64,000 bases of DNA from Actinopolyspora saharensis (GCF_900100925.1 NZ_FNKO01000002.1:1860001-1924000), one strand, 5' to 3'. Numbered from the stretch's first letter, positions 1-9,251 are shown. Program-made: numbers and translations. The notes: generated by a model from the sequence alone, not told the origin.

Positions 1-1
1 G

Positions 2-553
2 GCGATCGTGAACCAGGTGCCGCTGTGCCGCGCCTCCTACGGCCCCTACGCCAGGGCGATGATCCGCATCTGCAAGGAGGAGTCCTTCCACCAGCGACAG
101 GGCTACGAACTGCTGATGACCATGATGAGCGGTACCGCGAAGCAGCGGGCCGCCGTGCAGGACGCCACCGACCGCTGGTGGTGGCCCTCGCTGATGATGT
201 TCGGTCCCCCGGACGGGGACTCGCCCAACACCCGCCAGTCGATGGAGTGGGGCATCAAGCGCCACACCAACGACGAGCTGCGCCAGAAGTTCGTGGACAT
301 GACGGTGCCGCAGGCCGAGGCGCTCGGGGTGAGCCCGCCGGACTCCGGCCTGGTGTGGAACCCCGAGCGCGGGCACCACGACTTCTCCGAACCCGACTGG
401 GCGGAGTTCCGGCGCGTGCTGAAGGGCGGCGGCCCCTGCAACGCCCAGCGGGTCGAGCGCAGGCGCGCCGCGCACGAGGAGGGAGCGTGGGTTCGCGAGG
501 CCGCCGCGGCCCACGCGGCCAAGCAGGCCGAACGAGGGGAGGCGGCGCTGTGA
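2..553 (+). CDS. paaA: Phenylacetyl-CoA epoxidase subunit PaaA (3' part)
   Basis: C-terminal part of the catalytic, ferritin-like di-iron subunit of the PaaABCE monooxygenase, which epoxidises the ring of phenylacetyl-CoA. The reading frame is open from base 2, so the start lies outside the window; about 183 residues are present of a usual 310-330. Visible family traits are the [16 protein letters not shown] segment, with iron-ligand Glu and His (ExxxH), followed by a Trp-rich stretch ([14 protein letters not shown]). The stop overlaps the paaB start (GTGA), so translation is probably coupled. The full paaABCDE order downstream supports the call. Confidence 0.95.
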   Translation, partial: AIVNQVPLCRASYGPYARAMIRICKEESFHQRQGYELLMTMMSGTAKQRAAVQDATDRWWWPSLMMFGPPDGDSPNTRQSMEWGIKRHTNDELRQKFVDMTVPQAEALGVSPPDSGLVWNPERGHHDFSEPDWAEFRRVLKGGGPCNAQRVERRRAAHEEGAWVREAAAAHAAKQAERGEAAL

Positions 554-870
554 GCACCGGACCGGACCGGGAGGGCACCGAGGGCTCGCGGGCCGCGTGG
601 CCGCTGTTCGAGGTCTTCGTGCGCGGCAAGCGCGGACTCAACCACGTGCACGTCGGCTCGCTGCACGCCCCCGACGAGGAGATGGCGCTGCACAACGCGC
701 GCAACCTCTACACCCGGCGCAACGAGGGGGTCAGCATCTGGGTGGTGCGTGCCGAGCACATCACCGCGTCCAGCCCGGACGAGAAGGACCCGTTCTTCGC
801 GCCGAACGGTGACAAGGTCTACCGGCACCCCACCTTCTACGAGATACCGGACGACGTCCCGCACATCTGA
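550..870 (+). CDS. paaB: Phenylacetyl-CoA epoxidase subunit PaaB
   Basis: Small subunit of the phenylacetyl-CoA epoxidase complex, bridging PaaAC units. It has 106 residues, normal for PaaB. The GTG start overlaps the paaA stop by 4 bases. The conserved [20 protein letters not shown] opening and the [17 protein letters not shown] segment are family signatures. There is no catalytic metal site in this subunit. About 100 bases separate it from paaC. Confidence 0.95.
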   Translation: MSTGPDREGTEGSRAAWPLFEVFVRGKRGLNHVHVGSLHAPDEEMALHNARNLYTRRNEGVSIWVVRAEHITASSPDEKDPFFAPNGDKVYRHPTFYEIPDDVPHI

Positions 871-971
871 CCGAGATTTTCCGCTCGCCCCCGATTCGGT
901 CCATCGACACGACAGGACGGGGAAGCATCAGTGAGCACAGCGGACGTCGCCCCCGGCGGGAGGTTCACGTC

Positions 972-1862
972 ATGTCCTTCGACAACGCTTACGAGGCCAT
1001 CGCCGAAGCGCACCCGGAAGGGGACGCGCGCTGGGCCTTCGGCACCGGCTTCGAGGACCCGCTGTCCGGGGTGGACACCACCGTTCCGGGCGGGGTCGAC
1101 CGGGCCGATCTGGCGAGCTACTGCCTGATGCTCGGTGACGACGCGCTGATCCTCGCGCAGCGGCTCACCGAGTGGGTGACCCGCGCCCACGAGCTGGAGG
1201 ACGAGGTGGCGCTGGCGAACACAGCGCTCGACCTGCTCGGCCAGGCACGCGCGCTGCTGGCACGCGCGGGCACGGTCGACGGAAGCGGCCGGGACGAGGA
1301 CGCGCTGGCCCACTTCCGATCCGAGGACGAGTTCCGCAACGTGCGGCTGGTGGAGCTGCCGCGCGGGGACTTCGGCAGGACCGTGGCCGAGCTGCTGGTG
1401 TTCTCCACCTGGCGACTGGCCCTGCTGAACCGGCTCACCGGATCGGCCGATCCGGTGCTGGCGGCGGTGGCGGCCAAGGCGGTCAAGGAGGTCACCTACC
1501 ACCGCGACTACGCGGCCCGCTGGGCCGTGCGCCTCGGGGACGGCACCGAGTACTCGGCCGAGCGGCTGCACGCGGGGTTGGCCGACGTGCTCCCGTTCGC
1601 CGAGGAGCTGTTCACCCCGCACTCCGTGGAACACCGCCTCGAACGGGCCGGTGTAGCGGTCGACCCCGCTGCGCTGCGCCGGGAGTTCGACGAGGTGCTC
1701 GACCAGGTGTGCGCGCGGGCCACCGCTACCCGTCCCGAAGTCACCCCCGTGGGCACGCTCGCGGGCAGAGCGGGCCGGGACGGGGTCCACACCGAGCACT
1801 TCGGCTACCTGCTGGCCGAGATGCAGAGCCTCGCTCGCAGCGATCCGGAGGCGACATGGTGA
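972..1862 (+). CDS. paaC: Phenylacetyl-CoA epoxidase subunit PaaC
   Basis: Structural ferritin-like partner of PaaA in the phenylacetyl-CoA epoxidase. It has 296 residues, somewhat longer than the usual ~250. ATG at 972 follows a GGGAGG ribosome site near 958. Helical-bundle motifs include LANTALDLLGQARALL (about residues 79-94) and an EVTYHR segment (ExxxH-like) near residue 178. The C-terminal codons overlap paaD (ATGGTGA). Confidence 0.94.
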   Translation: MSFDNAYEAIAEAHPEGDARWAFGTGFEDPLSGVDTTVPGGVDRADLASYCLMLGDDALILAQRLTEWVTRAHELEDEVALANTALDLLGQARALLARAGTVDGSGRDEDALAHFRSEDEFRNVRLVELPRGDFGRTVAELLVFSTWRLALLNRLTGSADPVLAAVAAKAVKEVTYHRDYAARWAVRLGDGTEYSAERLHAGLADVLPFAEELFTPHSVEHRLERAGVAVDPAALRREFDEVLDQVCARATATRPEVTPVGTLAGRAGRDGVHTEHFGYLLAEMQSLARSDPEATW

Positions 1863-2395
1863 CCGGCGGTGAAGTCGACACGTCCGCGGCGCGGGCCGTG
1901 GCCGAGACGGTCACCGACCCGGAGCTGCCGATGCTGACCCTCGCGGACCTGGGCGTGCTGCGCGACGTCAGCCCGAGCGGGGACGGCGGGGTGCTGGTCA
2001 CGATCACGCCGACCTACTCCGGCTGCCCCGCGCTGACCGAGATGCGCACCGACCTGCTGCGCGAGCTGAACCAGGCCGGTTTCACCGACGTGCGGATCCG
2101 CACCGAGCTCTCCCCGCCGTGGAGCAGCTCCTGGATCACCGAACGGGGCAGGCGCAAGCTGGCCGAGCACGGCATACACCCCCCGGAGGACTCCGCGGCG
2201 GCCCCCGGGGGGATTCCCGGCACAGCGGGAGGACCGGTCCCGCTGACCCTGGAGCCACCGCGCAGGCGCGTCAGCTGCCCGAGGTGCGCATCGACGCGCA
2301 CGGAGCGGACCTCGGAGTTCAGCGCAACCGCGTGCAAGGCGCTGTACCGCTGCCTGAGCTGTCTGGAGCCCTTCGAGTACTTCAAGGAGATCTGA
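1856..2395 (+). CDS. paaD: PaaD, Fe-S assembly factor for the epoxidase
   Basis: MIP18/DUF59-type protein of 179 residues thought to help mature the iron-sulfur or di-iron centres of the PaaABCE complex. The N-terminal half carries the DUF59 core (TDPELPMLTLADLGVL, then TPTYSGCPA with the conserved Cys). The C-terminal part has a zinc-ribbon-like set, CPRC near residue 142 and C-x-x-C near 170. The ATG overlaps the end of paaC by 7 bases, and paaE starts on the base after its stop, so the operon is tightly coupled. Confidence 0.94.
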   Translation: MVTGGEVDTSAARAVAETVTDPELPMLTLADLGVLRDVSPSGDGGVLVTITPTYSGCPALTEMRTDLLRELNQAGFTDVRIRTELSPPWSSSWITERGRRKLAEHGIHPPEDSAAAPGGIPGTAGGPVPLTLEPPRRRVSCPRCASTRTERTSEFSATACKALYRCLSCLEPFEYFKEI

Positions 2396-3490
2396 GTGTC
2401 GACGCCGACGGTTTCGAGTCAGAGGACGCGGAGCGGCAACGCCTTCCACGCGCTGCGCGTGGCCGACGTCGAGAAGCTGTGCGACGACGCCGTCGCCGTC
2501 ACCTTCGACGTGCCGACCGAGCTGGCCGAGCTGTTCGACTTCCGGCCGGGGCAGACGCTGACCCTGCGGCGGTGGACGGCCGAGGGCGAGCACCGCCGCA
2601 GCTACTCGATCTGCGCTCGGCGCGGCGAACGCCTCCGCATCGGTGTCCGCCTGGTCCCGGGCGGCCTGTTCTCCGGCTGGCTGACCGGCGAGGTCGACGT
2701 GGGCGACGAGATCGAGGTGCAACCCCCCTCCGGGCGGTTCACCCCGGAACCGGACACCTCGGGAAGGCACGTGCTGATCGCGGCCGGATCCGGGATCACC
2801 CCGGTGCTGTCCATCGCCTCCTCGCTGCTGGCCGAAACGGACTCCACGGTCGCCGTGGTCTACGGCAACAGGCGCAGCGACACGGTGATGTTCATCGACG
2901 AACTGGCCGACCTCAAGGACCGGTACCCGGCCCGGTTCGAGCTGGTGCACGTGCTCTCCCGGGAGCCGCGCGGGTCGGAGCTGGTCACCGGCAGGTTGGA
3001 CGAGGACAAGCTGCGGGGGCTGCTCGGCACGCTGATCCCGCTGGACGGTTCGGAGCGCTGGTGGCTGTGCGGGCCGCACGGAATGGTCGAAGCGGCCGGG
3101 CGCGTGCTCGACGACCGGGGAGTTCCCCCGGACAGGGTGCGCCGCGAGCTGTTCTACGTGGACGAACTCCCTCCCGAGCCCGTGCGGCACGAGGAGACGA
3201 CCGGCGACGGTTCCGCCGGCACGGGCAGGGTCACCCTGGACGGGCGTACCACCGAGATCGCGCTGAACCGGGGAACTCCGCTGCTCGACGCGGCGCAGCG
3301 GGTGCGTTCCGATCTCCCGTTCGCCTGCAAGGGCGGGGTCTGCGGCACCTGCAGGGCCAGAATGATCGAGGGGCAGGTGCGCATGCGGCGCAACTTCGCC
3401 CTGGAGCAGTCCGAACTGGACGACGGCTTCGTGCTGACCTGCCAGGCGCTTCCCGTGTCGGAGGAAGTGGCGGTGGACTACGACGTCTGA
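2396..3490 (+). CDS. paaE: Phenylacetyl-CoA epoxidase reductase PaaE
   Basis: Electron-transfer subunit of 364 residues that passes electrons from NAD(P)H to PaaA. Order of domains: FNR-type FAD domain (about 15-115, RRSYSIC near 69-75), NAD-binding domain (about 125-235, IAAGSGITPV; CGPHGM near 225), then a plant-type 2Fe-2S domain (about 275-360) with C-x4-C-x2-C in FACKGGVCGTC and a distal Cys in LTCQALP. The GTG start follows the paaD stop directly. The operon ends here; a structured repeat lies about 50 bases downstream. Confidence 0.95.
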   Translation: MSTPTVSSQRTRSGNAFHALRVADVEKLCDDAVAVTFDVPTELAELFDFRPGQTLTLRRWTAEGEHRRSYSICARRGERLRIGVRLVPGGLFSGWLTGEVDVGDEIEVQPPSGRFTPEPDTSGRHVLIAAGSGITPVLSIASSLLAETDSTVAVVYGNRRSDTVMFIDELADLKDRYPARFELVHVLSREPRGSELVTGRLDEDKLRGLLGTLIPLDGSERWWLCGPHGMVEAAGRVLDDRGVPPDRVRRELFYVDELPPEPVRHEETTGDGSAGTGRVTLDGRTTEIALNRGTPLLDAAQRVRSDLPFACKGGVCGTCRARMIEGQVRMRRNFALEQSELDDGFVLTCQALPVSEEVAVDYDV

Positions 3491-3522
3491 GGTCGTGTAG
3501 ATCGCGGCTCGGTTGGCGTAGT

Positions 3523-3645
3523 GGGTTCTGTGGCGGAACCTCAGCCGGCGCCCGGCTGCGGGTGCCCCGACATCGGGTAGCGGCCTACACAACGTCGGGG
3601 CCGTCCTCGCCGGGCACTCGGCTGAGAACCCGCGGCGGTGCCGAC
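3523..3645 (+). repeat. Dispersed structured repeat, module A copy 1
   Basis: Nested inverted repeat beginning about 50 bases after paaE. Core stem CCCCGAC (3565-3571) pairs with GTCGGGG (3594-3600). Its loop holds GTAG/CTAC. A second stem is GCCCGGC (3550-3556) with GCCGGGC (3609-3615). A third is CTCAGCCG (3540-3547) with CGGCTGAG (3619-3626). A 5' mini-hairpin GGTTC/GAACC precedes it, and AACCCGCGGCGGTGCCGAC follows. Other copies lie at 34.0, 42.5 and 47.1 kb, with a decayed one at 47.3 kb. No protein is evident in it. Confidence 0.85.
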
Positions 3646-3774
3646 TGCTCGGGGCGTTTCGACGCTGTCGGCGCCGAAAGGAACCCCTGGGCGGGGTAGA
3701 CCGGCCGGAAAACACAAGTCAGGACCCGGCCGAGGTTCGTCGTCCCGCTACGCGGGCCGCTTCGCGCCGACCGC

Positions 3775-3903
3775 TCACTCCTCCTGCATCGACTCGCCCA
3801 GGTCCTCGACGAGGTCTCCCAGCGCCGAGGTGACGCTGCCCTCCTCGGCCGAGTCCTCCACCACGTCCCCGATTCCCTCGAGCGCTTGGCCGAACCAGCT
3901 CAC
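3775..3903 (-). CDS. Small acidic protein downstream of spo0M-like gene
   Basis: Forty-two residues, beginning MSWFGQALEGIGDVVED and ending ESMQEE. The GTG at 3903-3901 is preceded by a strong ribosome site (GGAGGAAAGGGGAG) at good spacing, the main reason to accept it. It is strongly acidic, with alternating hydrophobic positions that suggest an amphipathic helix. It lies 124 bases downstream of the Spo0M-like gene on the same strand, so the two may be co-transcribed. I do not recognise a family and infer no function. Confidence 0.55.
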   Translation of the reverse strand: MSWFGQALEGIGDVVEDSAEEGSVTSALGDLVEDLGESMQEE

Positions 3904-4027
3904 GGTTCTCCCCTTTCCTCCGGTGGGCGTTCGGTCTCTCGCTTCGTCCTGCGGTGTCGATCCCCCGGTTGCGCCGGTCGTCCGGTCGTCCGGTCGAGCG
4001 GCGAAGCCGCTCGCTGCGCGGCCTCGA

Positions 4028-4972
4028 TCACTCCTCCTCGCCTTCCTCTTCCTCCCCCTCGAACGCCTCGTCGAGCATCATCCCGCCGACGGCCCCCGCC
4101 GCGACTCCGGCGGCTCCGGCAGCGACCATGCCCCCGACCCCGCCCCCTCCGGAGTGGCCCGAGTGCTCGTGCTTGCCGTGGGAGTCGTGCCCTCCGCCGA
4201 AGAAACCGCCCGCGGACTGGGCCACGGCCTCCAGCCAGCTGCGGATCTCGGAGGTCCAGTCGGTGTGCACCGCTTCCTCGTGGGAGCGGTGAATCCTGCC
4301 GAGCGCGTCCCCGCCCGAGGTGAACAACCCGCCGCGCCGGTCGGCCTCCAGCACGACGTCGACGCTGTCGGCGCGGGTGACGAAGGTCAGCTCGATCTCG
4401 TTGATCCGGCCGGAGAGCTCCGGCGGAGCGAAGAACTCCAGCTCCTGGTAGAAGGGGAACTCCTGGGCGACTCCGCTGATCGTGCCGTGCTCCACGTCGG
4501 CGCTCTTCAACTGGGCCCCCATGCCGAACAGCGCTTCGATCGCGGGCAGCTGGCAGGGCAGCGGTTCCACGTGCAGCGGGTCCATGTCACCGGTGTCGAC
4601 CGCGCGCGCGACCGCCACCTCGGTGCGCACGCCCACCCGCATTCCGGGCAGCGCCTGTCCGCGCAGCGCGGTTATCGGAGTCTCCCAGGGCAGGGGGATC
4701 TCGAACGGGATGTTCGTGTGCTGCTCGGCTTCCAGCTGGAAGTCCTCGGCCACCGTCACTCGCCGGAACTCCAGCGCCCCCTGCTGGTCGTCGGCGGTTT
4801 CGACCTGGGCGATCAGGACCAGGTCGATCCGCTGTATCCGGGTGCTACCGCTGGCCCCTCCGATGCGCACCTCGCCGGAGACGCTCTCCCCGGGCTGGCA
4901 GGGTCCTTCCCGGAGGACGGTGTCCACCGAGGGGCCGCCGATGCCGACCGCTTGCAGCATTCGCTTGAACAT
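4028..4972 (-). CDS. Spo0M/arrestin-like sporulation-control protein
   Basis: Protein of 314 residues with the SpoOM (arrestin-fold) domain over about residues 1-245. It starts MFKRMLQAVGIGGPSVDTVL, includes PGESVSGEVRIGG, and has the typical FFAPPELSGRINEIELTF strand near 180. In Bacillus, Spo0M influences sporulation and cell-cycle control; the actinobacterial role is unclear. The C-terminus is a His/Gly-rich linker, a glycine/alanine hydrophobic stretch (about 270-295) and an acidic tail (EGEEEEGEEE), which may associate with the membrane. The ATG start is the first of the homologous region. Confidence 0.85.
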   Translation of the reverse strand: MFKRMLQAVGIGGPSVDTVLREGPCQPGESVSGEVRIGGASGSTRIQRIDLVLIAQVETADDQQGALEFRRVTVAEDFQLEAEQHTNIPFEIPLPWETPITALRGQALPGMRVGVRTEVAVARAVDTGDMDPLHVEPLPCQLPAIEALFGMGAQLKSADVEHGTISGVAQEFPFYQELEFFAPPELSGRINEIELTFVTRADSVDVVLEADRRGGLFTSGGDALGRIHRSHEEAVHTDWTSEIRSWLEAVAQSAGGFFGGGHDSHGKHEHSGHSGGGGVGGMVAAGAAGVAAGAVGGMMLDEAFEGEEEEGEEE

Positions 4973-5250
4973 GTCCGGTCCTTCCGTAGCGGGCCGTCTC
5001 GCCGGGTTCGACGGCGAATTCGTCGCGCGAACGGAAGGGTTCCGTGAAAGGTTCCCCCGGCGTGGCCACGTCCGGTGATCGTTACTTCATCGTGAGTCCG
5101 TTCCGGGGTCGCGGGGCGTCCCCGGGATGAGCGGAGCCGCGATGCCCACGTCGTTTCTCGGCGCCGCCGGGGATCAGCCGTGGGACTCGCGACGAGACCT
5201 CGGCCGGGGTTCCCCGGGGCGCCGAGCAGGCCGAGTCGTGGATCCCCGAG

Positions 5251-5457
5251 TCAGTCGACGAGGTTGGCTACCGCCTGTGCCCAGCGGAAGTACTTGTTGG
5301 TCCCCAGGTCCCGCACCGTGCGGATCCCGAACGCCTCTTCGAGCAGGTTGGCGTCGTTCTCGCTGACCCCCTTCAGGGCCGACACCGGGGCGTCGGCGAG
5401 GTCGGAGATCGCGTACTCCTCGTACGCCTTGTTCAGCTTCTCTGCGATGTCGGTCAT
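5251..5457 (-). CDS. Small helix-hairpin-helix-type protein
   Basis: Sixty-eight residues, starting MTDIAEKLNKAYEEYAISDL. The segment VSALKGVSENDANLLEEAFG resembles a helix-hairpin-helix fold, usually a DNA- or protein-binding module. The open frame extends upstream, but the homologous-looking part begins at the ATG 5457-5455, after a plausible AAGGAGT ribosome site. Unknown role; it stands alone between the Spo0M-like gene and yigZ. Confidence 0.75.
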   Translation of the reverse strand: MTDIAEKLNKAYEEYAISDLADAPVSALKGVSENDANLLEEAFGIRTVRDLGTNKYFRWAQAVANLVD

Positions 5458-5635
5458 ACGACTCCTTCGGACGCGTGCTTGCGGGGCGGGGTTGATCGCC
5501 CCGTGAGTTGTTAACACGCAGCGGAGTCGTCCGAACACGGAGATGTTGATCTTCTCACGTCCGATTCGTCCGAATGCGGGAGAGCGGAATGTCTGCTGTG
5601 GAGTCAACTTCTGCGGTGGTCGCGCTCGGGAGTTC

Positions 5636-6253
5636 TCACTCGACCTCGGCGAAGACGACATCGCCAACGGTGATCTCCGCCGAACCCCCGGTGCTCTCGG
5701 TGACCCACTGCCGGAACTGTTCGAGCGAGTCCTCGGCGATCGGCACGTCGAACTCGGCGCGCCGCCCGTAGCGGATCTCGGCGGCCGCGTACCCGGCGGC
5801 ACGCAGCTCGTGATCGAGTTTACCCGCCAGCGAGTGCTCCACCGCGACGAGCACGGTCCGGGCGCGCAGGCGTCGCACCGTTCCCACCGCGTCCAGCGCC
5901 GTGGTGACGGCGGTGCCGTACGCCCTGATCAGGCCGCCGGAGCCGAGCAGCACTCCGCCGAAGTACCGCACCACCACCGCGACCGCGTTGGTCAGCTCGT
6001 TGCGCCGCAGGACCTCCAGGATGGGCACGCCCGCGGTTCCCGAGGGCTCGCCGTCGTCATTGGACTTCTGGCTCTCCCCCGAGTCGCCGAGCACGTACGC
6101 GTAGCAGTGGTGGCGGGCGTCCGGGTGCTGTTTGCGGCACCGGCCGATGAAGTCCCGGGCCTGCTGCTCGGACTCGACGCGTTCGAGCAGGCACAGAAAG
6201 CGTGACTTCTTCTCCACGAGCTCGGCGGATCCCGCTTCTCGAATGGTGCGCAT
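5636..6253 (-). CDS. YigZ/IMPACT family protein
   Basis: UPF0029 (YigZ/IMPACT) protein of 205 residues, a normal length. The conserved N-terminal IMPACT domain shows ARHHCYAYVLG (about 48-58), SNDDGEPSGTAGVPIL (about 66-81) and VVVRYFGGVLLGSGGLIRAY (about 95-114). The C-terminal ferredoxin-like DUF1949 domain follows. Family members are linked to translation or ribosome regulation; the biochemical role is not settled. The ATG at 6253 matches the family start; the longer frame upstream is unlike homologues. Confidence 0.9.
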   Translation of the reverse strand: MRTIREAGSAELVEKKSRFLCLLERVESEQQARDFIGRCRKQHPDARHHCYAYVLGDSGESQKSNDDGEPSGTAGVPILEVLRRNELTNAVAVVVRYFGGVLLGSGGLIRAYGTAVTTALDAVGTVRRLRARTVLVAVEHSLAGKLDHELRAAGYAAAEIRYGRRAEFDVPIAEDSLEQFRQWVTESTGGSAEITVGDVVFAEVE

Positions 6254-6477
6254 GTCCCCTCCCGTTCTCGGCGCCCCGCCCCATCGTCGCCGCTTTCGTC
6301 GTGAACGGATCCGCGGGGCGGCCTCGCGGCCGGAATTCGTGACGGCGGTCACCCCGAATCGGGTGTGATCTCCGGCACCTCGTGTGAGGGGGGTTTATTC
6401 CCTGCGCACGTGCTTGAGCAGCGGGAGCGGTGGGTGCGATTTTCGTCGCCTGGAGCGGGCACGTACCGTCCATTCTC

Positions 6478-6678
6478 ATGGAGCAGTCATCGAGTCCGTT
6501 GGAGCCCGGCACGCGTGTGCGCGCTTCGTTCGGTCGCTTTCAGGATCAGATCGGGACCGTGGTCGAGACCGCGACCGGTCTACCGGACGTGTTCGACGGT
6601 CCCGTGCTGTGGGTGCGCTTCGACGGGGACGAAGAACCCGGCCTGGTCGCCGGTCGTTTCCTTGAGCGTACAGGCTGA
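6478..6678 (+). CDS. Small conserved actinobacterial protein, KOW/SH3-like
   Basis: Sixty-six residues from the ATG at 6478. The pattern LEPGTRVRASFGRFQDQIGT followed by VLWVRFDGDEEPGLVAGRF looks like a small SH3/KOW-type beta barrel (glycine before the second strand, alternating hydrophobic residues). An upstream in-frame start at 6430 exists, but the added residues look non-conserved. Function unknown. Confidence 0.6.
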   Translation: MEQSSSPLEPGTRVRASFGRFQDQIGTVVETATGLPDVFDGPVLWVRFDGDEEPGLVAGRFLERTG

Positions 6679-6922
6679 ACGCCAGTGCCGGTCGGCCGCA
6701 ACCCCGGCCTCGGGGTGGAGCCGACGACGAGCGGTTCGCGGTGGTCCGCTGCGCGCCGACCCACGGCTCGGCCGAGCGAACCGGATGATCCCGATGTGAG
6801 CAAGGATAATGACTCCGTCCGAAACGTTCCGGATAAAATCGGCGTCGCAGACGGGCCCGGGGCCCTCCGGCGGGTGACCCGCCCACTCTGCAGGGATGCC
6901 GGTTTTCGAACGGACGGAGACG

Positions 6923-8077
6923 ATGCGGGTTCTGGTCATCGGGGGAGGCGTAGGCGGACTCGCCGTGGCCAAAGGCCTGCTCGACAAGGGCCACCGGGTT
7001 CGGGTCTACGAGCACGGGGACCGGCTTCGGGACGGCGGGGCCGGGGTGACCCTCTGGAGCAACGGTACGGCCGCGTTGAGCGGGCTGGGGATCTCCCTCG
7101 AGGGTGTCGGTCGTGAGTTGCACAGCCTGCGGGCCATGACCGCGGCGGGCAGGATGCTCTGGGAAGCCGATCTCGACGAGGTCACGGAGCGTCTCGGGGC
7201 ACCCACGGTCGAGATTCCCCGACGTGAGCTGTTGAACAGGATGGCGGAGGCGCTGCCGAACGGGATCTTCCGCTTCGGCAGGCGCTGCGTCGGTGTGCGG
7301 GAGTGCGCCGACCACGTCGTCGCCGACTTCGAGGACGGCAGCTCGGAGACCGGGGACGTGGTGGTCGGTGCGGACGGGCAGCGTTCGATGGTGCGGCGCA
7401 CGGTCCTCGGCGGGGAGCCCGCGCGGCTGACCGGCTGGGCCAGCTGGCAGGGCCTCACCTACAGCGACCTCCCGATAGCGCACGGCTACCAGACGTTGAA
7501 CATCGCGGGACGGGACGGGCACTGCGGGCTCATCCCCGCGGGGGACGGTCTGCTCCACTGGTGGTTCGACATGCCGTGGAGCGAGGACCACCCCGAGCTG
7601 ACGGTCTCGGACCTGCGGGCGGCCTTCGCCGGATGGCCGGATCCGGTCGAGGAGCTGCTGGCCTCCGTCACCGATGAGGACCTCGGTTTCTTCCCGCACA
7701 TCCGCCACCAGATCCCCAAGGTGTGGGGCGGGCCCCGCACCACGCTGATCGGGGACGCCGCGCACGCCATGCCGCCCGCCGTGGCCCAGGCCGCCAACCA
7801 GACCATGGAGGACGCCTGGCTGCTCTCCTCCGCGCTGTCGCGCGTGGAGGGGGATCCGGAGCCGATGCTGCGGGACTACGAGCAGCAACGTCGCCCCAGG
7901 GTGGCCAAGGTTTCCCGCACGGCGGCGCTGACCTCGGCACAGCGGCGCACCCCGCTGCAGCGCATCGGCAAGTTCCCCGGCTGGATCGCCACCCGCAGCC
8001 AGGTGATCTCGCTGCGCTCCGGCAGCAACATCCTGCGCGGTCTGGCGTACCCCTCCGTGCGCGTGGGGATGGCCTGA
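6923..8077 (+). CDS. FAD-dependent monooxygenase (PHBH-type)
   Basis: Flavoprotein hydroxylase of 384 residues in the p-hydroxybenzoate hydroxylase/salicylate hydroxylase group. The FAD dinucleotide fold is at the start (VIGGGVGGLAVAKGL), the DG motif is VVVGADGQRSMVR (about 143-155), and the second FAD motif TLIGDAAHAMPP lies near 274-285. The substrate cannot be inferred. ATG at 6923 is preferred over 6896 because it sits at the start of the FAD fold with GGACGGAG upstream. It converges on the aldo/keto reductase. Confidence 0.88.
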   Translation: MRVLVIGGGVGGLAVAKGLLDKGHRVRVYEHGDRLRDGGAGVTLWSNGTAALSGLGISLEGVGRELHSLRAMTAAGRMLWEADLDEVTERLGAPTVEIPRRELLNRMAEALPNGIFRFGRRCVGVRECADHVVADFEDGSSETGDVVVGADGQRSMVRRTVLGGEPARLTGWASWQGLTYSDLPIAHGYQTLNIAGRDGHCGLIPAGDGLLHWWFDMPWSEDHPELTVSDLRAAFAGWPDPVEELLASVTDEDLGFFPHIRHQIPKVWGGPRTTLIGDAAHAMPPAVAQAANQTMEDAWLLSSALSRVEGDPEPMLRDYEQQRRPRVAKVSRTAALTSAQRRTPLQRIGKFPGWIATRSQVISLRSGSNILRGLAYPSVRVGMA

Positions 8078-8322
8078 GCGAGGTTTTCGGGGACCCTCCG
8101 GTACCCGTTCGGTGGAGAGCGCGCCAGTGCGCCGGCGCTGTTCGGCCACTCGTTGCGCCCGGTCGACGAGCCCCGTCGGCGCGCCCCGTCGACGACGGCA
8201 CGGTGCCGCCACCGGTGCTGCACGGGCTGGTTCCCGGGGACAACTCTCAGTTATGGGCAAAACTGGGCACCCACCGCAGCGCAGCGGTGAGCCGTGCCCG
8301 TCCCCGCGGACCGAGCACGAAA

Positions 8323-8350
8323 AGCGGGGCGTGCCGCGGCACGCCCCGCT
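8323..8350. terminator. Bidirectional hairpin between convergent genes
   Basis: Perfect 13-bp stem AGCGGGGCGTGCC / GGCACGCCCCGCT with a 2-base loop, between the monooxygenase (ends 8077) and the aldo/keto reductase (ends 8421 on the other strand). An A-run flanks it on the left, a T-tract for the minus strand. The rest of 8078-8420 shows no supported gene. Confidence 0.75.
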
Positions 8351-8420
8351 CCTGTGCAGGGGAGCCGTCCCCGTCGGGGCGACGTCCACGTGACGTCGGT
8401 GCGGCGGGGACGGTCGGAGA

Positions 8421-9251
8421 TCACGCCCCGAAGACGTCCGGGTCCGGGCCGACGCGGTTGCCGGTCTCCAGCTCGCCGATCGAGGCCATGTCGTCCTCGC
8501 TGAGCTCGAAGTCGAACACGTCGAGGTTCTCCCGCACCCGCGAAGGAGTCGCGGACTTGGGGATGGCCACGTGACCCAGCTGGACGTGCCAGCGCAGCAC
8601 GACCTGGGCGGCGGACTTGCCGTACTTCTCGGCCAGCGTCTGCAGCCTGGAGTCCTCCAGCAGGCCCTTGCCCTGGCCGATGGGGCTCCACGCCTCGGTG
8701 ACGATGCCGTTCTCGGCGTGGAACTCGCGCAGCTCGACCTGCTGCAGGTTGGGGTGCAGCTCGATCTGGTTCACGGCGGGCACGATGCCGGTCTCGTCGA
8801 ACAGCCTGCGCAGGTGCGCCTTGTGGAAGTTGGAGACCCCGATGGCCTTGGCCCTGCCCTCGGAGTGCAGCTTCTCGAACGCCTTCCAGGTGTCCACGTA
8901 GGCGTCCTGACCGGGCATCGGCCAGTGGATCAGGTACAGATCGACGTAGTCCAGCCCGAGCTTGTTCAGGCTGTCGTCGAACGCGCGCAGCGCGTTGTCG
9001 TAGCCCTGGCTGTCGTTCCACAGCTTGGTGGTCACGAACAGCTCGTCACGGGACGCGCCGGACTGGGAGATGGCCTTGCCGACCCCCTCCTCGTTGCCGT
9101 ACGCAGCCGCGGTGTCGATGCTGCGGTAGCCCGCCTCGATGGCGGTCTGCACCGGCGCGACGACCTCCTCGGACGGGATCTGGAAAACGCCGAAACCCAG
9201 CTGCGGCATCTTCGCGCCCGTGTTGAGCGTGATGTTCGGAACCTGGCTCAT
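8421..9251 (-). CDS. Aldo/keto reductase
   Basis: NADPH-dependent aldo/keto reductase (AKR5-like, often annotated 2,5-diketo-D-gluconate reductase), 276 residues. Seen: GAKMPQLGFGVFQIP near residue 12, the catalytic Asp and Tyr in SIDTAAAYGNEEGVG (about 44-58), the catalytic Lys in LFVTTKLWND (about 71-80), His in LIHWPMPGQ (about 109-117), and the IGVSNFHKAHL loop. Cytosolic carbonyl reduction of uncertain physiological substrate. It lies downstream of the MFS gene on the same strand, but a hairpin separates them. Confidence 0.9.
   Translation of the reverse strand: MSQVPNITLNTGAKMPQLGFGVFQIPSEEVVAPVQTAIEAGYRSIDTAAAYGNEEGVGKAISQSGASRDELFVTTKLWNDSQGYDNALRAFDDSLNKLGLDYVDLYLIHWPMPGQDAYVDTWKAFEKLHSEGRAKAIGVSNFHKAHLRRLFDETGIVPAVNQIELHPNLQQVELREFHAENGIVTEAWSPIGQGKGLLEDSRLQTLAEKYGKSAAQVVLRWHVQLGHVAIPKSATPSRVRENLDVFDFELSEDDMASIGELETGNRVGPDPDVFGA

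Noticed and set aside
3638..5047. Long plus-strand frame of 469 codons opposite the Spo0M-like gene
   Set aside because: Shadow frame produced by high GC; lacks domain pattern and a ribosome site, while the minus strand carries a recognisable family.
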